Part shown: piece by piece, positions 49,407 to 57,001 of the stretch | How the letters are laid out: the number at the start of each line of letters is the position of its first letter | How positions within the stretch are numbered: position 1 is the first letter of the stretch | DNA from: Marinobacter profundi | GTDB taxonomy: Bacteria > Pseudomonadota > Gammaproteobacteria > Pseudomonadales > Oleiphilaceae | Reading direction: 5' to 3' | Length of the DNA: 64,000 nucleotides | NCBI RefSeq assembly: GCF_002744715.1 | Contig: NZ_KZ319379.1 | Coordinates: 1 to 64,000, forward strand | Notes under the pieces: generated by a model | Seen by the model: the letters and a program-made list of their open reading frames with translations, nothing else | The model's database searches: none | What the model was told of the DNA's origin: nothing | Program-made: the position numbers and the translations under genes

Positions 49407-50203
49407 TCAACTGTCTCCTGCGTGGCCGTCGTCTGCGCCTTGGCTGCCTTGTCATTGGCGGTGCCCATGTAAACCTCGCGTACCCGCGGATCGGCAGACA
49501 CCGACTGGTAATCGCCTTCGGTGAGCACCGATCCCTGGGCCAGCACCGTAATCCGGTCACACAACCGGCTGACGACACTGAGGTTGTGCTCCACCATCAG
49601 TACGGTTCGGCCCTCGGCGGCCTTTTTCACCAGCTCCACTACCCGGTCGACGTCTTCGCCGCCCATACCCTGGGTCGGCTCGTCAAGCAGCAGCAGCTTC
49701 GGCTCCATCGCGAGGGTGGTTGCCAGCTCCAGCGCACGCTTGCGGCCATAAGCCAGCTCCACGGTGGTGGTATTGGCAAACTCAGCCAGCCCTACCGAAT
49801 CCAGCAACTCCATGCAGCGGTCGTTCAACTTGTTCAGGGAGGTGCCGGACTTCCAGAAGCTGAAGGAGGTGCCCTCGAAGCTCTGCAGGGCCACACGGAT
49901 ATTCTCCAATGCGGTCATGTGGGGGAAAACGGCGGAAATCTGAAAGGAGCGCACCACGCCCTTGCGGGCGATGGCGGCCGATTTCATGGCGGTGATGTCG
50001 TCACCCCGGAACAGAATCTGACCACGGGTCGGCGTCAGGAACTTGGTCAGGAGGTTAAAGACCGTCGTCTTGCCGGCACCGTTCGGTCCGATAAGAGCAT
50101 GGATGTGGCCGTCCTGAATCTTCAGGTTAACGTCATCGACCGCAACAAAGCCTTTGAACTCTTTGACGAGGCCCCGGGTCTCCAGTACGAACTGGTCACT
50201 CAT
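49403..50203 (-). CDS. livG: ABC ATPase LivG
   Basis: A 266-residue ATPase. Walker A GPNGAGKTT, the switch regions and the signature-side ELAYGRKRALELA and Walker B LLLLDEPTQGM are present. The signature LSGGQ is replaced by AYGRKR, as usual in LivG. First gene of the operon; a LiuR-like site lies 55 bp upstream of its start. Confidence 0.88.
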   Translation of the reverse strand: MSDQFVLETRGLVKEFKGFVAVDDVNLKIQDGHIHALIGPNGAGKTTVFNLLTKFLTPTRGQILFRGDDITAMKSAAIARKGVVRSFQISAVFPHMTALENIRVALQSFEGTSFSFWKSGTSLNKLNDRCMELLDSVGLAEFANTTTVELAYGRKRALELATTLAMEPKLLLLDEPTQGMGGEDVDRVVELVKKAAEGRTVLMVEHNLSVVSRLCDRITVLAQGSVLTEGDYQSVSADPRVREVYMGTANDKAAKAQTTATQETVE

Positions 50204-50257
50204 GTGCCTTTCTACCTTTTGTTATTGTTGTAAATCTGAAGTACAGGACAGATTAGG

Positions 50258-50273
50258 TTAACGTATACGTAAA
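50258..50273. promoter_or_regulatory. LiuR-like operator upstream of livG
   Basis: TTAACGTATACGTAAA keeps the 7-2-7 inverted repeat with one arm mismatch (TTAACGT). It lies 55 bp before the livG start and 15 bp or so into the gap after the synthetase gene. Confidence 0.55.
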
Positions 50274-50310
50274 CGTCAAACTAAAAATCCACATTTTCAC
50301 CGTGGTTTTG

Positions 50311-51960
50311 TCAGGCCCCGACTTCATCCTTTGCGCGATTGCGCAGCACAAAGCGCTGGATCTTTCCGCTCGGTGTCTTCGGCAATTCGTCGACGAACTC
50401 GATCTCTCGCGGGTAAGCGTGAGTGGACAGCCGCCGCCGCACCAGTTCCTGCAGTTCGGTCCTGAGGGCGTCGTCATCGCCCGGCTCCTGACCGGCCTTG
50501 ATCACCACATAGGCCTTGATGATGGAGCCACGCTTGTCGTCGGGCTTGGCCACCACCCCGGACTCGGCCACGGCGGCGTGTTCCAGCAGCGTGCTTTCCA
50601 CATCCGCTGGCCCCACCCGATATCCGGCGGTGGTGATGATGTCGTCATCCCGGCCGCTGAAGGAGAAACTGCCGTCACCGTGACAGATCACCATGTCGCC
50701 GGTGAGGTAGTAGCCTTTGACGAACGGGTCTTTCTCGCCCCAGGTGTAGCCGTCGAAATGGAATAGCGGCGACGCGTTCACATCCACCGCCAGCTGGCCG
50801 GTCTCACCCTCGCCCACTTCCTCGTTGTTCTCGTTGAGTGCAACTACCTTGTGGCCCGGAGAGGAGTACCCCATGGAGCCCTGGCGTACCGGATGGCTGA
50901 GGCCGTGGAAGTTACAACAGGTCATGCCGGTTTCGGTCTGGCCGTAGTGGTCTTTCACCGGGCAGTAATGGCGGTTCCTGATCCAGTTGACCACCTCCGG
51001 ATTCAATGGTTCGCCAGCACTGCTGGCCACCCGCAGGCCAAGGTTTTCGCCTTCCGGCAGTATGTGATCGTTGGCTTTGAGCAGGCGATAAGCGGTGGGC
51101 GCTGCCGCCAGGTTGGTGATCTTGTACTTGCGGATCATGTCATAGGTGGATTCCGGGGTGAATGCGCCCGGATTGAAGTGGGTGGCGTGGCCCATCAGCA
51201 GCGGCCCCACGACCGCGTAATATAGACCATAGGCCCAACCGGGATCTGCCACGTTCCAGTAGCGGTCACTCTCACGCAGATCGATGGCGTATTTCATGTA
51301 CACGTAGAACGCCATCAGGGCGCGGGCCGGCACGGCAACACCCTTGGCCTTGCCTACCGTTCCGGAGGTAAACATCTGCAGGAAAGGATCGGTGCCCTTG
51401 ATCATCACCGGCTCAAAACCGGCGTCCTGCTCGGCCAGCTTGCTGGCAAAGTCAGGGATGGCAGCCCCGGCTTCGCTGGCGTTGACACAGATAACGGGCG
51501 GCGCATTGTTCACCTCCGTCATCTTGGGGTAGTTGGCAGGATCCGTCACCACCAGCCTGGTACCAGCGCGCTCCAGCCGGTATTCGATGGCACCGGAACC
51601 GAAAGCGGTAAATAACGGCTGATACACGGCACCGGCGCGCAGCGCACCGGCAATTACAATCAACAGCTCAGGGCTTCTTGGCAACAGGCCCGCGACACGG
51701 TCGCCTTTGCCGATGCCGCAGGTGCTCAGGTAATTGGCAAAACGCGCCGACTGCTCTTTCAGCTCGGCGAAGGTCAGAACGCCCTCCCCGCCGCCGTCTT
51801 TTTCGTAATACAGGGCGACTCGCTGCGGGTCATCGGCCCACTTGTCGCAGATTTCGTGGCAGACATTGAGCCCGCTGTCCAGACGCCCATCCAGGATGGC
51901 CGCTTCCAGAGCAGCAGGATCGAAGTTGTTATAAACGTCGGTGTATTCCGGAAGGCTCAT
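50311..51960 (-). CDS. Acyl-CoA synthetase linked to the liv importer
   Basis: A 549-residue ligase with FTSGTVGKAKG (phosphate loop), YGQTETGM, TGDMVICHGDGSFSFSGRDDDII hinge and the catalytic Lys in PSGKIQRFVLR. It begins at 51960 with AGGAG upstream; a TTG six bases further is less likely. The gene stands just ahead of livG, so an imported acid would be turned into its CoA ester. Upstream is a fourth LiuR-like site. Acetyl/propionyl or aromatic acid specificity cannot be told. Confidence 0.87.
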   Translation of the reverse strand: MSLPEYTDVYNNFDPAALEAAILDGRLDSGLNVCHEICDKWADDPQRVALYYEKDGGGEGVLTFAELKEQSARFANYLSTCGIGKGDRVAGLLPRSPELLIVIAGALRAGAVYQPLFTAFGSGAIEYRLERAGTRLVVTDPANYPKMTEVNNAPPVICVNASEAGAAIPDFASKLAEQDAGFEPVMIKGTDPFLQMFTSGTVGKAKGVAVPARALMAFYVYMKYAIDLRESDRYWNVADPGWAYGLYYAVVGPLLMGHATHFNPGAFTPESTYDMIRKYKITNLAAAPTAYRLLKANDHILPEGENLGLRVASSAGEPLNPEVVNWIRNRHYCPVKDHYGQTETGMTCCNFHGLSHPVRQGSMGYSSPGHKVVALNENNEEVGEGETGQLAVDVNASPLFHFDGYTWGEKDPFVKGYYLTGDMVICHGDGSFSFSGRDDDIITTAGYRVGPADVESTLLEHAAVAESGVVAKPDDKRGSIIKAYVVIKAGQEPGDDDALRTELQELVRRRLSTHAYPREIEFVDELPKTPSGKIQRFVLRNRAKDEVGA

Positions 51961-52020
51961 TATCAACTCCTGTTGTTTTTATCATTGAGTGCACGGATCA
52001 AGGTTTAGCATAGCCTTCAC

Positions 52021-52036
52021 TTTACGTAAAGGTAAA
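52021..52036. promoter_or_regulatory. LiuR-like operator upstream of acyl-CoA synthetase
   Basis: TTTACGTAAAGGTAAA keeps the left arm TTTACGT and a right arm AGGTAAA with one mismatch, 61 bp before the synthetase start. Confidence 0.5.
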
Positions 52037-52058
52037 CATTAGATCAAAAAAAGAGAAT

Positions 52059-53099
52059 TCAGGGGTCGCTGGCGGACAGAATGTGGTGCAGCGAGCCGCA
52101 ATCCACCAGCGGGTCATCGCAGTTCACCACGATGTCCGAACGGGCAATCACGTAACCCCTGCCGGTGATGTTGTTCCCGATAACCTGGTACTCGCCCTTC
52201 CGCTCAACCGAGGTGAACTGGCCGATAAACCCGGTTTCCCGCAGAGAAACGGTTTCCAGCTTGTCACCGGGTTTTAGTCGGCCTTCATGGTGCATCAGTG
52301 CCAGCCGCGCCGACGTGCCGGTGCCTGTCGTGCTCCGGCAAATCACCCCCGGATGCACGTAAGTGGCCGAGCGGGAGCGGTAATATCCGTCGGTGACCAG
52401 TTCCAGCGGCCCCATGAAGTGCAGAAATGGCAGGGGGCCGATATCTCCCAAGGTGTAATGGGAGAAGCCCCGCTCGGCCTGGATGGCTTCAACAATGGCA
52501 TGGGCGGTTGTTGCCAGAGTGCGCTCTTCATCCAGGGTCAGATCAAAACCCAGGCTGGCCGCATCCACCAACGCGTAGAAACCGCCACTGTAGGCAACGC
52601 TGTAGGTAACCCTGCCCAGCCCCGGCACATCAATGGTCGCCTGGTAACTGTGAATATAACTGGGCAGGCCTTCGCAGGTGATGGCCTCCACCACACCCTC
52701 GTGTACGGTTGCCTCGATCTGCACCAGACCGGCCGGGGATTCCAGCAGGAACTGCTGCCGGCCTTCCTGCTTGGGCACAATGCCCGCCTCGAGTACCGCG
52801 GTGGCGGTGCAGATGGTGTTGGACCCGGAATAGATGGGATAACCCATTACCTCCATGATGATATAACCGGCAGCCGCCCTGGCGTCGGTTGCCGGCACCA
52901 GCAGATCCACCGACATTTCCGGTATCCCGTAGGGTTCCTCCAGCAGGAGCCGGCGCAAACCGTCGGCGTTATCCCTCAAGTATTCCATCTGTGCCCGCAC
53001 GCTAGCACCGGGCAACCGGTCAATGCCTCTGGTCACGATGCGGCTGACGTCTCCGCCGGCGTGGGTATCCATTAACTGAAGGGTCAGTTCCGGCTTCAT
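52059..53099 (-). CDS. Proline racemase-family protein, atypical active site
   Basis: A 346-residue protein with the two-lobed proline racemase fold. The usual first catalytic Cys (CGHN) reads SGSN and the second (SPCGTGT) reads STTGTGT, so both catalytic Cys are replaced, by Ser and Thr, and the Asp before RS is Cys. Hydroxyproline epimerases and trans-3-hydroxyproline dehydratases vary these residues, but a Ser/Thr pair is not one I can assign. It starts one base overlapping the quinone oxidoreductase stop (TGATG), so is translated with it. Confidence 0.8.
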   Translation of the reverse strand: MKPELTLQLMDTHAGGDVSRIVTRGIDRLPGASVRAQMEYLRDNADGLRRLLLEEPYGIPEMSVDLLVPATDARAAAGYIIMEVMGYPIYSGSNTICTATAVLEAGIVPKQEGRQQFLLESPAGLVQIEATVHEGVVEAITCEGLPSYIHSYQATIDVPGLGRVTYSVAYSGGFYALVDAASLGFDLTLDEERTLATTAHAIVEAIQAERGFSHYTLGDIGPLPFLHFMGPLELVTDGYYRSRSATYVHPGVICRSTTGTGTSARLALMHHEGRLKPGDKLETVSLRETGFIGQFTSVERKGEYQVIGNNITGRGYVIARSDIVVNCDDPLVDCGSLHHILSASDP

Positions 53100-54241
53100 C
53101 AGGCATGCTCCAGTGACCAGGGTTTGCCGTGTTCCTCCCACTGGGAATCGGGAACGATCACGATCTTGCCGAAAAACTGGCTGCTCCGGTTCACAAAATA
53201 CTGCTCGGCCCGATGCAACCCGGACAGCCTGAAGGCGCCATGGAGTACCGGTTTCAGTTGACCGCCACGGATCCAGGTGATCAGCTGTTCTGCCTCCGCC
53301 CGGGTACCATGGGATACGCCGTAAATCTGCACCTGATAGAGGTAGATCCGGGTCCACAGGATCTCACTGATATTGCCGCCACTGGCTCCGGCAATACTCA
53401 GGCGCGGGTAGGTATCCCGGGCGTTCATGTCGAAAATCATGGTGTCGATCAGGCGGTCCGTCATCTCGCCACCCACCAGATCCATAACCGCATCAATGGG
53501 CTTGCCAAAGGTGTCTGCCTTCACCCGGTTGGTAAAGTTGCCCATATTTGACCGGTCCAGCACCGCCTCCGCGCCGAGCGCCAGCAGCGCCGCCTCTTTA
53601 TCCTGCCGGCTCAGCGCATAGGGTATGGCACCCAGCAGACGGCAAAGCTGAATCAGCGCCGTTCCCACGCCGCCACTGGCGCCCGTCACCAATACCCGCT
53701 CGCCGGCCCGGATTTCGGCGGATGTCAGCATGTGCATGGCGGTCTGGTAGGAGCACATGCCCATGGCCGCCAGTTCGGCATCCGTTAATTCCGGGTTGGG
53801 AATGTGATGGAACTGCGCGGAGGGAACAGCAACGTATTCGGCAAAACCACCGTCGGCACCGTGACCGTAATAATCCGGGGTCAGGTTGATGTCACTCCGG
53901 CCATCGGCGTAGATATTGAAATCCAGCAGACCCCGCTCGCCAATCCTGCGGTCACTGACCCCCTCGCCAACCGCGACGACCCGCCCGACGATGTCCGCCC
54001 CCTGAATTCTCGGAAATGTCAGCGTGGCTTTACCGCCCATGCGGAACGAGGCTATCTCACCTTTTTTCGTGGGATACAGGCCCTCGCGGGCCTTGCGATC
54101 AGTGTTGTTCTTTGCCGTCGCCGTAACCCGGACCAGCACCTGGCCGGGACCGGCACTCGGCGTGGGCACGTCCTGATACTCAAGCTTGTCGATATCACCG
54201 TGACCGGTGAGAACCATGGCCTTCATGGTATTCGGGATCAT
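53099..54241 (-). CDS. Zinc-independent MDR quinone oxidoreductase
   Basis: A 380-residue NADPH-dependent oxidoreductase of the medium-chain dehydrogenase type. GADIVGRVVAVGEGV and the Rossmann VTGASGGVGTALIQLCR (about 180-195) are clear; the structural zinc cysteines of alcohol dehydrogenases are missing. GGGAGGT lies well placed before ATG 54241. It is the first gene of a pair with the racemase-family protein. Reduces quinones or enones by family analogy. Confidence 0.85.
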   Translation of the reverse strand: MIPNTMKAMVLTGHGDIDKLEYQDVPTPSAGPGQVLVRVTATAKNNTDRKAREGLYPTKKGEIASFRMGGKATLTFPRIQGADIVGRVVAVGEGVSDRRIGERGLLDFNIYADGRSDINLTPDYYGHGADGGFAEYVAVPSAQFHHIPNPELTDAELAAMGMCSYQTAMHMLTSAEIRAGERVLVTGASGGVGTALIQLCRLLGAIPYALSRQDKEAALLALGAEAVLDRSNMGNFTNRVKADTFGKPIDAVMDLVGGEMTDRLIDTMIFDMNARDTYPRLSIAGASGGNISEILWTRIYLYQVQIYGVSHGTRAEAEQLITWIRGGQLKPVLHGAFRLSGLHRAEQYFVNRSSQFFGKIVIVPDSQWEEHGKPWSLEHA

Positions 54242-54483
54242 GGCTGGGTGAACCTCCCTGCCTGCTGAATGGTGGTCTATCCAACAGAATAGAAAAGATC
54301 ACCCGGAGTGTCAGGGACAGGGCTGGATATCGATCCGGCTAACGGACAATCACTCGGCAGACCGGCTGCAATCCGGGGGTCTGCTTCGGTTCTGCCTGAA
54401 TCACCATCATCAGGCATGCCGCCAGCAGAACCGCCAGCAACACGGCTCGTATAACTATGAGAAACTCGATAACCGGAAGCTGC

Positions 54484-54855
54484 ATGAACCCAACATTCGA
54501 CACACTGTTTTACGATGGCCGGTGCCCGTTGTGCACAAAAGAAATCCGCACCCTGCGCCGGCTACAGCGTGGGCAACTCATCTTCGCGAACATCCACGAA
54601 CAACCGGAAGGCAACCGGAATCTGCCTTCCCACGAAAACCTGCTCCGCCGCCTGCACTTGATGACCAGCAACGGCGAATGGGTAACCGGATTGCACGCCA
54701 ATGTGCGCGCCTGGGGGCACACGGGATTTGGCTGGCTGTTCAAGCCACTGTTGTGGCCGGTTATCTACCCGATTGCCAGGCGGGTGTATGAGAGATGGGC
54801 TGACTGGCGGTATGAACGGAAGTATGCTTGTGCTTTTGGAGTGGAGAAAACCTAA
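54484..54855 (+). CDS. DUF393 thiol-disulfide oxidoreductase-like protein
   Basis: A 123-residue DUF393 protein. FYDGRCPLCTKEI near the N-terminus is the CxxC active-site signature (Cys17 and Cys20). The C-terminal half has RARVGVY-like RRVYERWADWRY and fits the family length. ATG 54484 follows GGAAGC. Its exact substrate is unknown. It is the last intact gene before the AT-rich island. Confidence 0.82.
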   Translation: MNPTFDTLFYDGRCPLCTKEIRTLRRLQRGQLIFANIHEQPEGNRNLPSHENLLRRLHLMTSNGEWVTGLHANVRAWGHTGFGWLFKPLLWPVIYPIARRVYERWADWRYERKYACAFGVEKT

Positions 54856-54883
54856 TTTCCGGGACCGGCGAGATGCTCCTTAA

Positions 54884-55115
54884 CTAACAAACAATGCGGA
54901 ACGGGTTATTGCGGGCAAAGCTATCCGGCGCGGCCTCGGTGACTTCATTAAACTGCCGCTAGCCATCGCCCGGCCAATTGCGAAGCGCGACCACCAACAT
55001 ACTGGACGTCGCCAGCAGCTCTGTCAGAATGCAGAGCGCCCATTCCGCGACTGTGGGCGGAAGGTGCATCCACACCGCAGACACCAGCACCAGATCGAAA
55101 CGGTAACTGAGTGGC
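54884..55115 (-). pseudogene. Remnant of SAM-dependent methyltransferase
   Basis: The minus strand encodes YRFDLVLVSAVWMHLPP, then ALCILTELLATSSML and ALRNWPGDG followed by an in-frame TAG (54959-54961) and RQFNEV. This is the mid-part of a class I methyltransferase (DLVLVSAVWMHL with the later PGDGR segment), cut at both ends and holding a stop. It lies directly left of vsr and marks the island edge. Confidence 0.65.
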
Positions 55116-55142
55116 AAGTCCCGAGACACTCCACCCCGCACA

Positions 55143-55601
55143 TCACAAACTCCGTCTAGGCCTGACTGGGCGCGATGAGGCAATAAGAGGGTAGGTGTCT
55201 AGCATGCGCTCGAGTCTCTCCCTCAGCTCAGCTGACCGACAAACCTCGCACTCCCAGATAACTGCTACGTGCCACCCCAATCGCCTCAGTCCCTCTTGAC
55301 TTCGAACGTCCCTCTTCCTGGTTGCTTCAAACTTTGCCTGCCAAAACTCCACGTTTTTCCTAGGACTTGACGACAGAGGACAATTTTCATGTTGATGCCA
55401 AAAGCAACCATGAACAAAGATGCACAACCTCCTTCCCGGCATCACAATATCAGGCTTACCCGGGAGGTCTTTCCGATGAAGCCGGTATCGTGCACCTAAA
55501 CTATGCAGCACCTTTCTTACCTTAAGTTCAGGCCGGGTATTCTTACCCTTGTTACCCTGCATAATCTTCCGCCTCGAAGCTTTTTCGTCTATCGCGCCCA
55601 T
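55143..55601 (-). CDS. vsr: Vsr very-short-patch repair endonuclease
   Basis: A 152-residue PD-(D/E)xK-like nuclease. NKGKNTRPELKVRK is the conserved start and GKPDIVMPGRRLCIFVHGCFWHQH holds the metal ligands and the zinc/His cluster. Vsr cuts 5' of T in T:G mismatches made by deamination of 5-methylcytosine. It stands on the opposite strand from the cytosine methyltransferase, with an IS element between them. AT-rich codon use differs from flanking genes. Complete by length. Confidence 0.88.
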   Translation of the reverse strand: MGAIDEKASRRKIMQGNKGKNTRPELKVRKVLHSLGARYRLHRKDLPGKPDIVMPGRRLCIFVHGCFWHQHENCPLSSSPRKNVEFWQAKFEATRKRDVRSQEGLRRLGWHVAVIWECEVCRSAELRERLERMLDTYPLIASSRPVRPRRSL

Positions 55602-55703
55602 GATCTACACCTCTCAGTTCCTCTGAGGCACCTATCCAATCGAAACAGTTATGGTCTGCCTAGACTAGGCCTCCTTGTCGACTTTTCCGAGTAGTTAACG
55701 GTC

Positions 55704-55707
55704 ATCG
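55704..55707. repeat. Left copy of IS target-site duplication
   Basis: ATCG directly left of the element, repeated at 56926-56929. A 4-bp duplication is usual for the IS407 group of IS3-family elements. Confidence 0.8.
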
Positions 55708-55769
55708 TGACCTGCTCCCCTCTGGCTTAACCGTTTTCAGCTTAGTAATGTTCATCACAGCAGAGGACG

Positions 55770-56039
55770 ATGAACATGAAAAAGCGATTTTCAGACGAGT
55801 AGATCATCAGCATTTTGAAGGAAGCCGAAGCCGGCCTGCCGGTGAAGGAGTTGTGCCGCAAACACAACATTTCTGACGCCACTTTCTACACCTGGCGCAA
55901 GAAGTTCGGCGGCATGGAGGTCTCAGAAGCCCGCCGGTTGAAGGCTGTCGAGGACGAGAACGCCAGACTCAAAAAACTACTGGCTGAATCGCTTCTGGAC
56001 AACGAAGCCCTGAAGGCAGCCCTCAACCGAAAGTACTGA
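55770..56039 (+). pseudogene. IS3 OrfA with an amber codon
   Basis: The ATG at 55770 or 55776 starts MKKRFSDE, then TAG at 55800-55802, then the conserved IIS-ILKEAEAGLPVKELCRKHN helix-turn-helix. The family normally has Gln (CAG) there, so a single C-to-T change made the stop. The rest (to 56039) is an intact OrfA with a leucine-zipper-like tail (ENARLKKLLAESL). Re-start at an internal TTG (55815) would lack the first 15 residues. Confidence 0.85.
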
Positions 56040-56062
56040 CCCTCGAGAACAAGCGCGAGGCC

Positions 56063-56899
56063 GTGCGGGCGATGCAGGAGCAGACGCCGATTTCACAACG
56101 CAGGGCCTGTTTTCTCGTCGGGTTATCCCGCGCTTCATTTCACTATCGATCCACCGTCGCAGCTGCAGACAGTGCGCTCAGCAAGCGCATTACGGAACTG
56201 GCCCATGAGCGCCGTCGGTTTGGTTATCGACGGGTTCACCAACTGTTGCGACGGGAAGGCATCGACGTGAATCATAAAAAGGTTTACCGGCTGTATCGGG
56301 AGGCCGGTCTGGCCGTGCCGAAACGCAAGCGCCGCAAGGGTATCGCCATGGAGCGTCAGCCTCTGGTGCTGCCAGAAGCTGCGAATCAGACCTGGTCCAT
56401 GGATTTCGTGATGGACTCATTGGCGTGCGGCCGGCGGATCAAGTGCCTGACCATTGTCGATGACTTCACAAAGGAGTGTCTCGACATCCCTGTGGCCAAC
56501 GGCATCTCTGGTGATCAGGTGGCCCGCACCCTCGACGCCATAGCCGCCTTCAGAGGCTATCCTCAAGCTATCAGGACAGACCAAGGGCCGGAGTTCACCA
56601 GTAAAGCGCTGGATCAGTGGGCTTATGACAACCGGGTGGAGCTGAAGCTGATCCAGCCGGGGAAGCCTACTCAGAACGGCTTTAGCGAAAGCTTCAATGG
56701 GCGCTTTCGAGATGAGTGTCTGAACGAGCACTGGTTCCGAGATCTGGCCCATGCCAGGGAGATCATCGGTAACTGGCGGCGGGACTACAATGAAAACCGG
56801 CCGCATTCAGCTTTGAACTACCAGACGCCACTGGAGTTTGCCGCTGGCTACCGGACTATGGGAAATGGGTCGAAATTAACCGACTTTACTAAGCAGTGA
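56063..56899 (+). CDS. IS3 OrfB DDE transposase
   Basis: A 278-residue rve-type integrase domain. The DDE triad is seen at MDFVMD, RTDQGPEF and the E of SESFNGRFRDE. A helix-turn-helix-like N-terminus (ISQRRACFLVGLSRASFHYR) leads it. It reads in the -1 frame relative to OrfA; full transposase would be an OrfAB frameshift product, which the amber codon in OrfA now blocks unless suppressed. Confidence 0.9.
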   Translation: MRAMQEQTPISQRRACFLVGLSRASFHYRSTVAAADSALSKRITELAHERRRFGYRRVHQLLRREGIDVNHKKVYRLYREAGLAVPKRKRRKGIAMERQPLVLPEAANQTWSMDFVMDSLACGRRIKCLTIVDDFTKECLDIPVANGISGDQVARTLDAIAAFRGYPQAIRTDQGPEFTSKALDQWAYDNRVELKLIQPGKPTQNGFSESFNGRFRDECLNEHWFRDLAHAREIIGNWRRDYNENRPHSALNYQTPLEFAAGYRTMGNGSKLTDFTKQ

Positions 56900-56925
56900 G
56901 CGGTTCAGTGATCGGGGGCAGGTCA

Positions 56926-56929
56926 ATCG
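56926..56929. repeat. Right copy of IS target-site duplication
   Basis: ATCG directly after the right inverted repeat, pairing with 55704-55707. Confidence 0.8.
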
Positions 56930-56939
56930 CATGACATCC

Positions 56940-56968
56940 TGGACAGAAACCCCAAGGTCCCGTACAAT
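56940..56968 (+). promoter_or_regulatory. Promoter of cytosine methyltransferase
   Basis: TGGACA at 56940 and TACAAT at 56963 with exactly 17 bases between, 33 bp before the methyltransferase start. It lies 14 bases right of the IS end, so the insertion left it intact. Confidence 0.65.
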
Positions 56969-57001
56969 CGCACCCATTCAGCAATCTGCGGGTACTAAAC
57001 A

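Larger units (their letters stand above)
55708..56925 (+). mobile_element. IS3-family (IS407-group-like) insertion sequence
   Basis: The element of 1218 bp is bounded by TGACCTGCTCCCC (55708) and the inverse of GGGGGCAGGTCA (ends 56925), inverted repeats differing only slightly, and is flanked by ATCG on both sides. It holds orfA and orfB in -1 overlapping frames. The clean 4-bp duplication shows an intact transposition product. It lies in the divergent gap between vsr and the cytosine methyltransferase. Confidence 0.9.
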
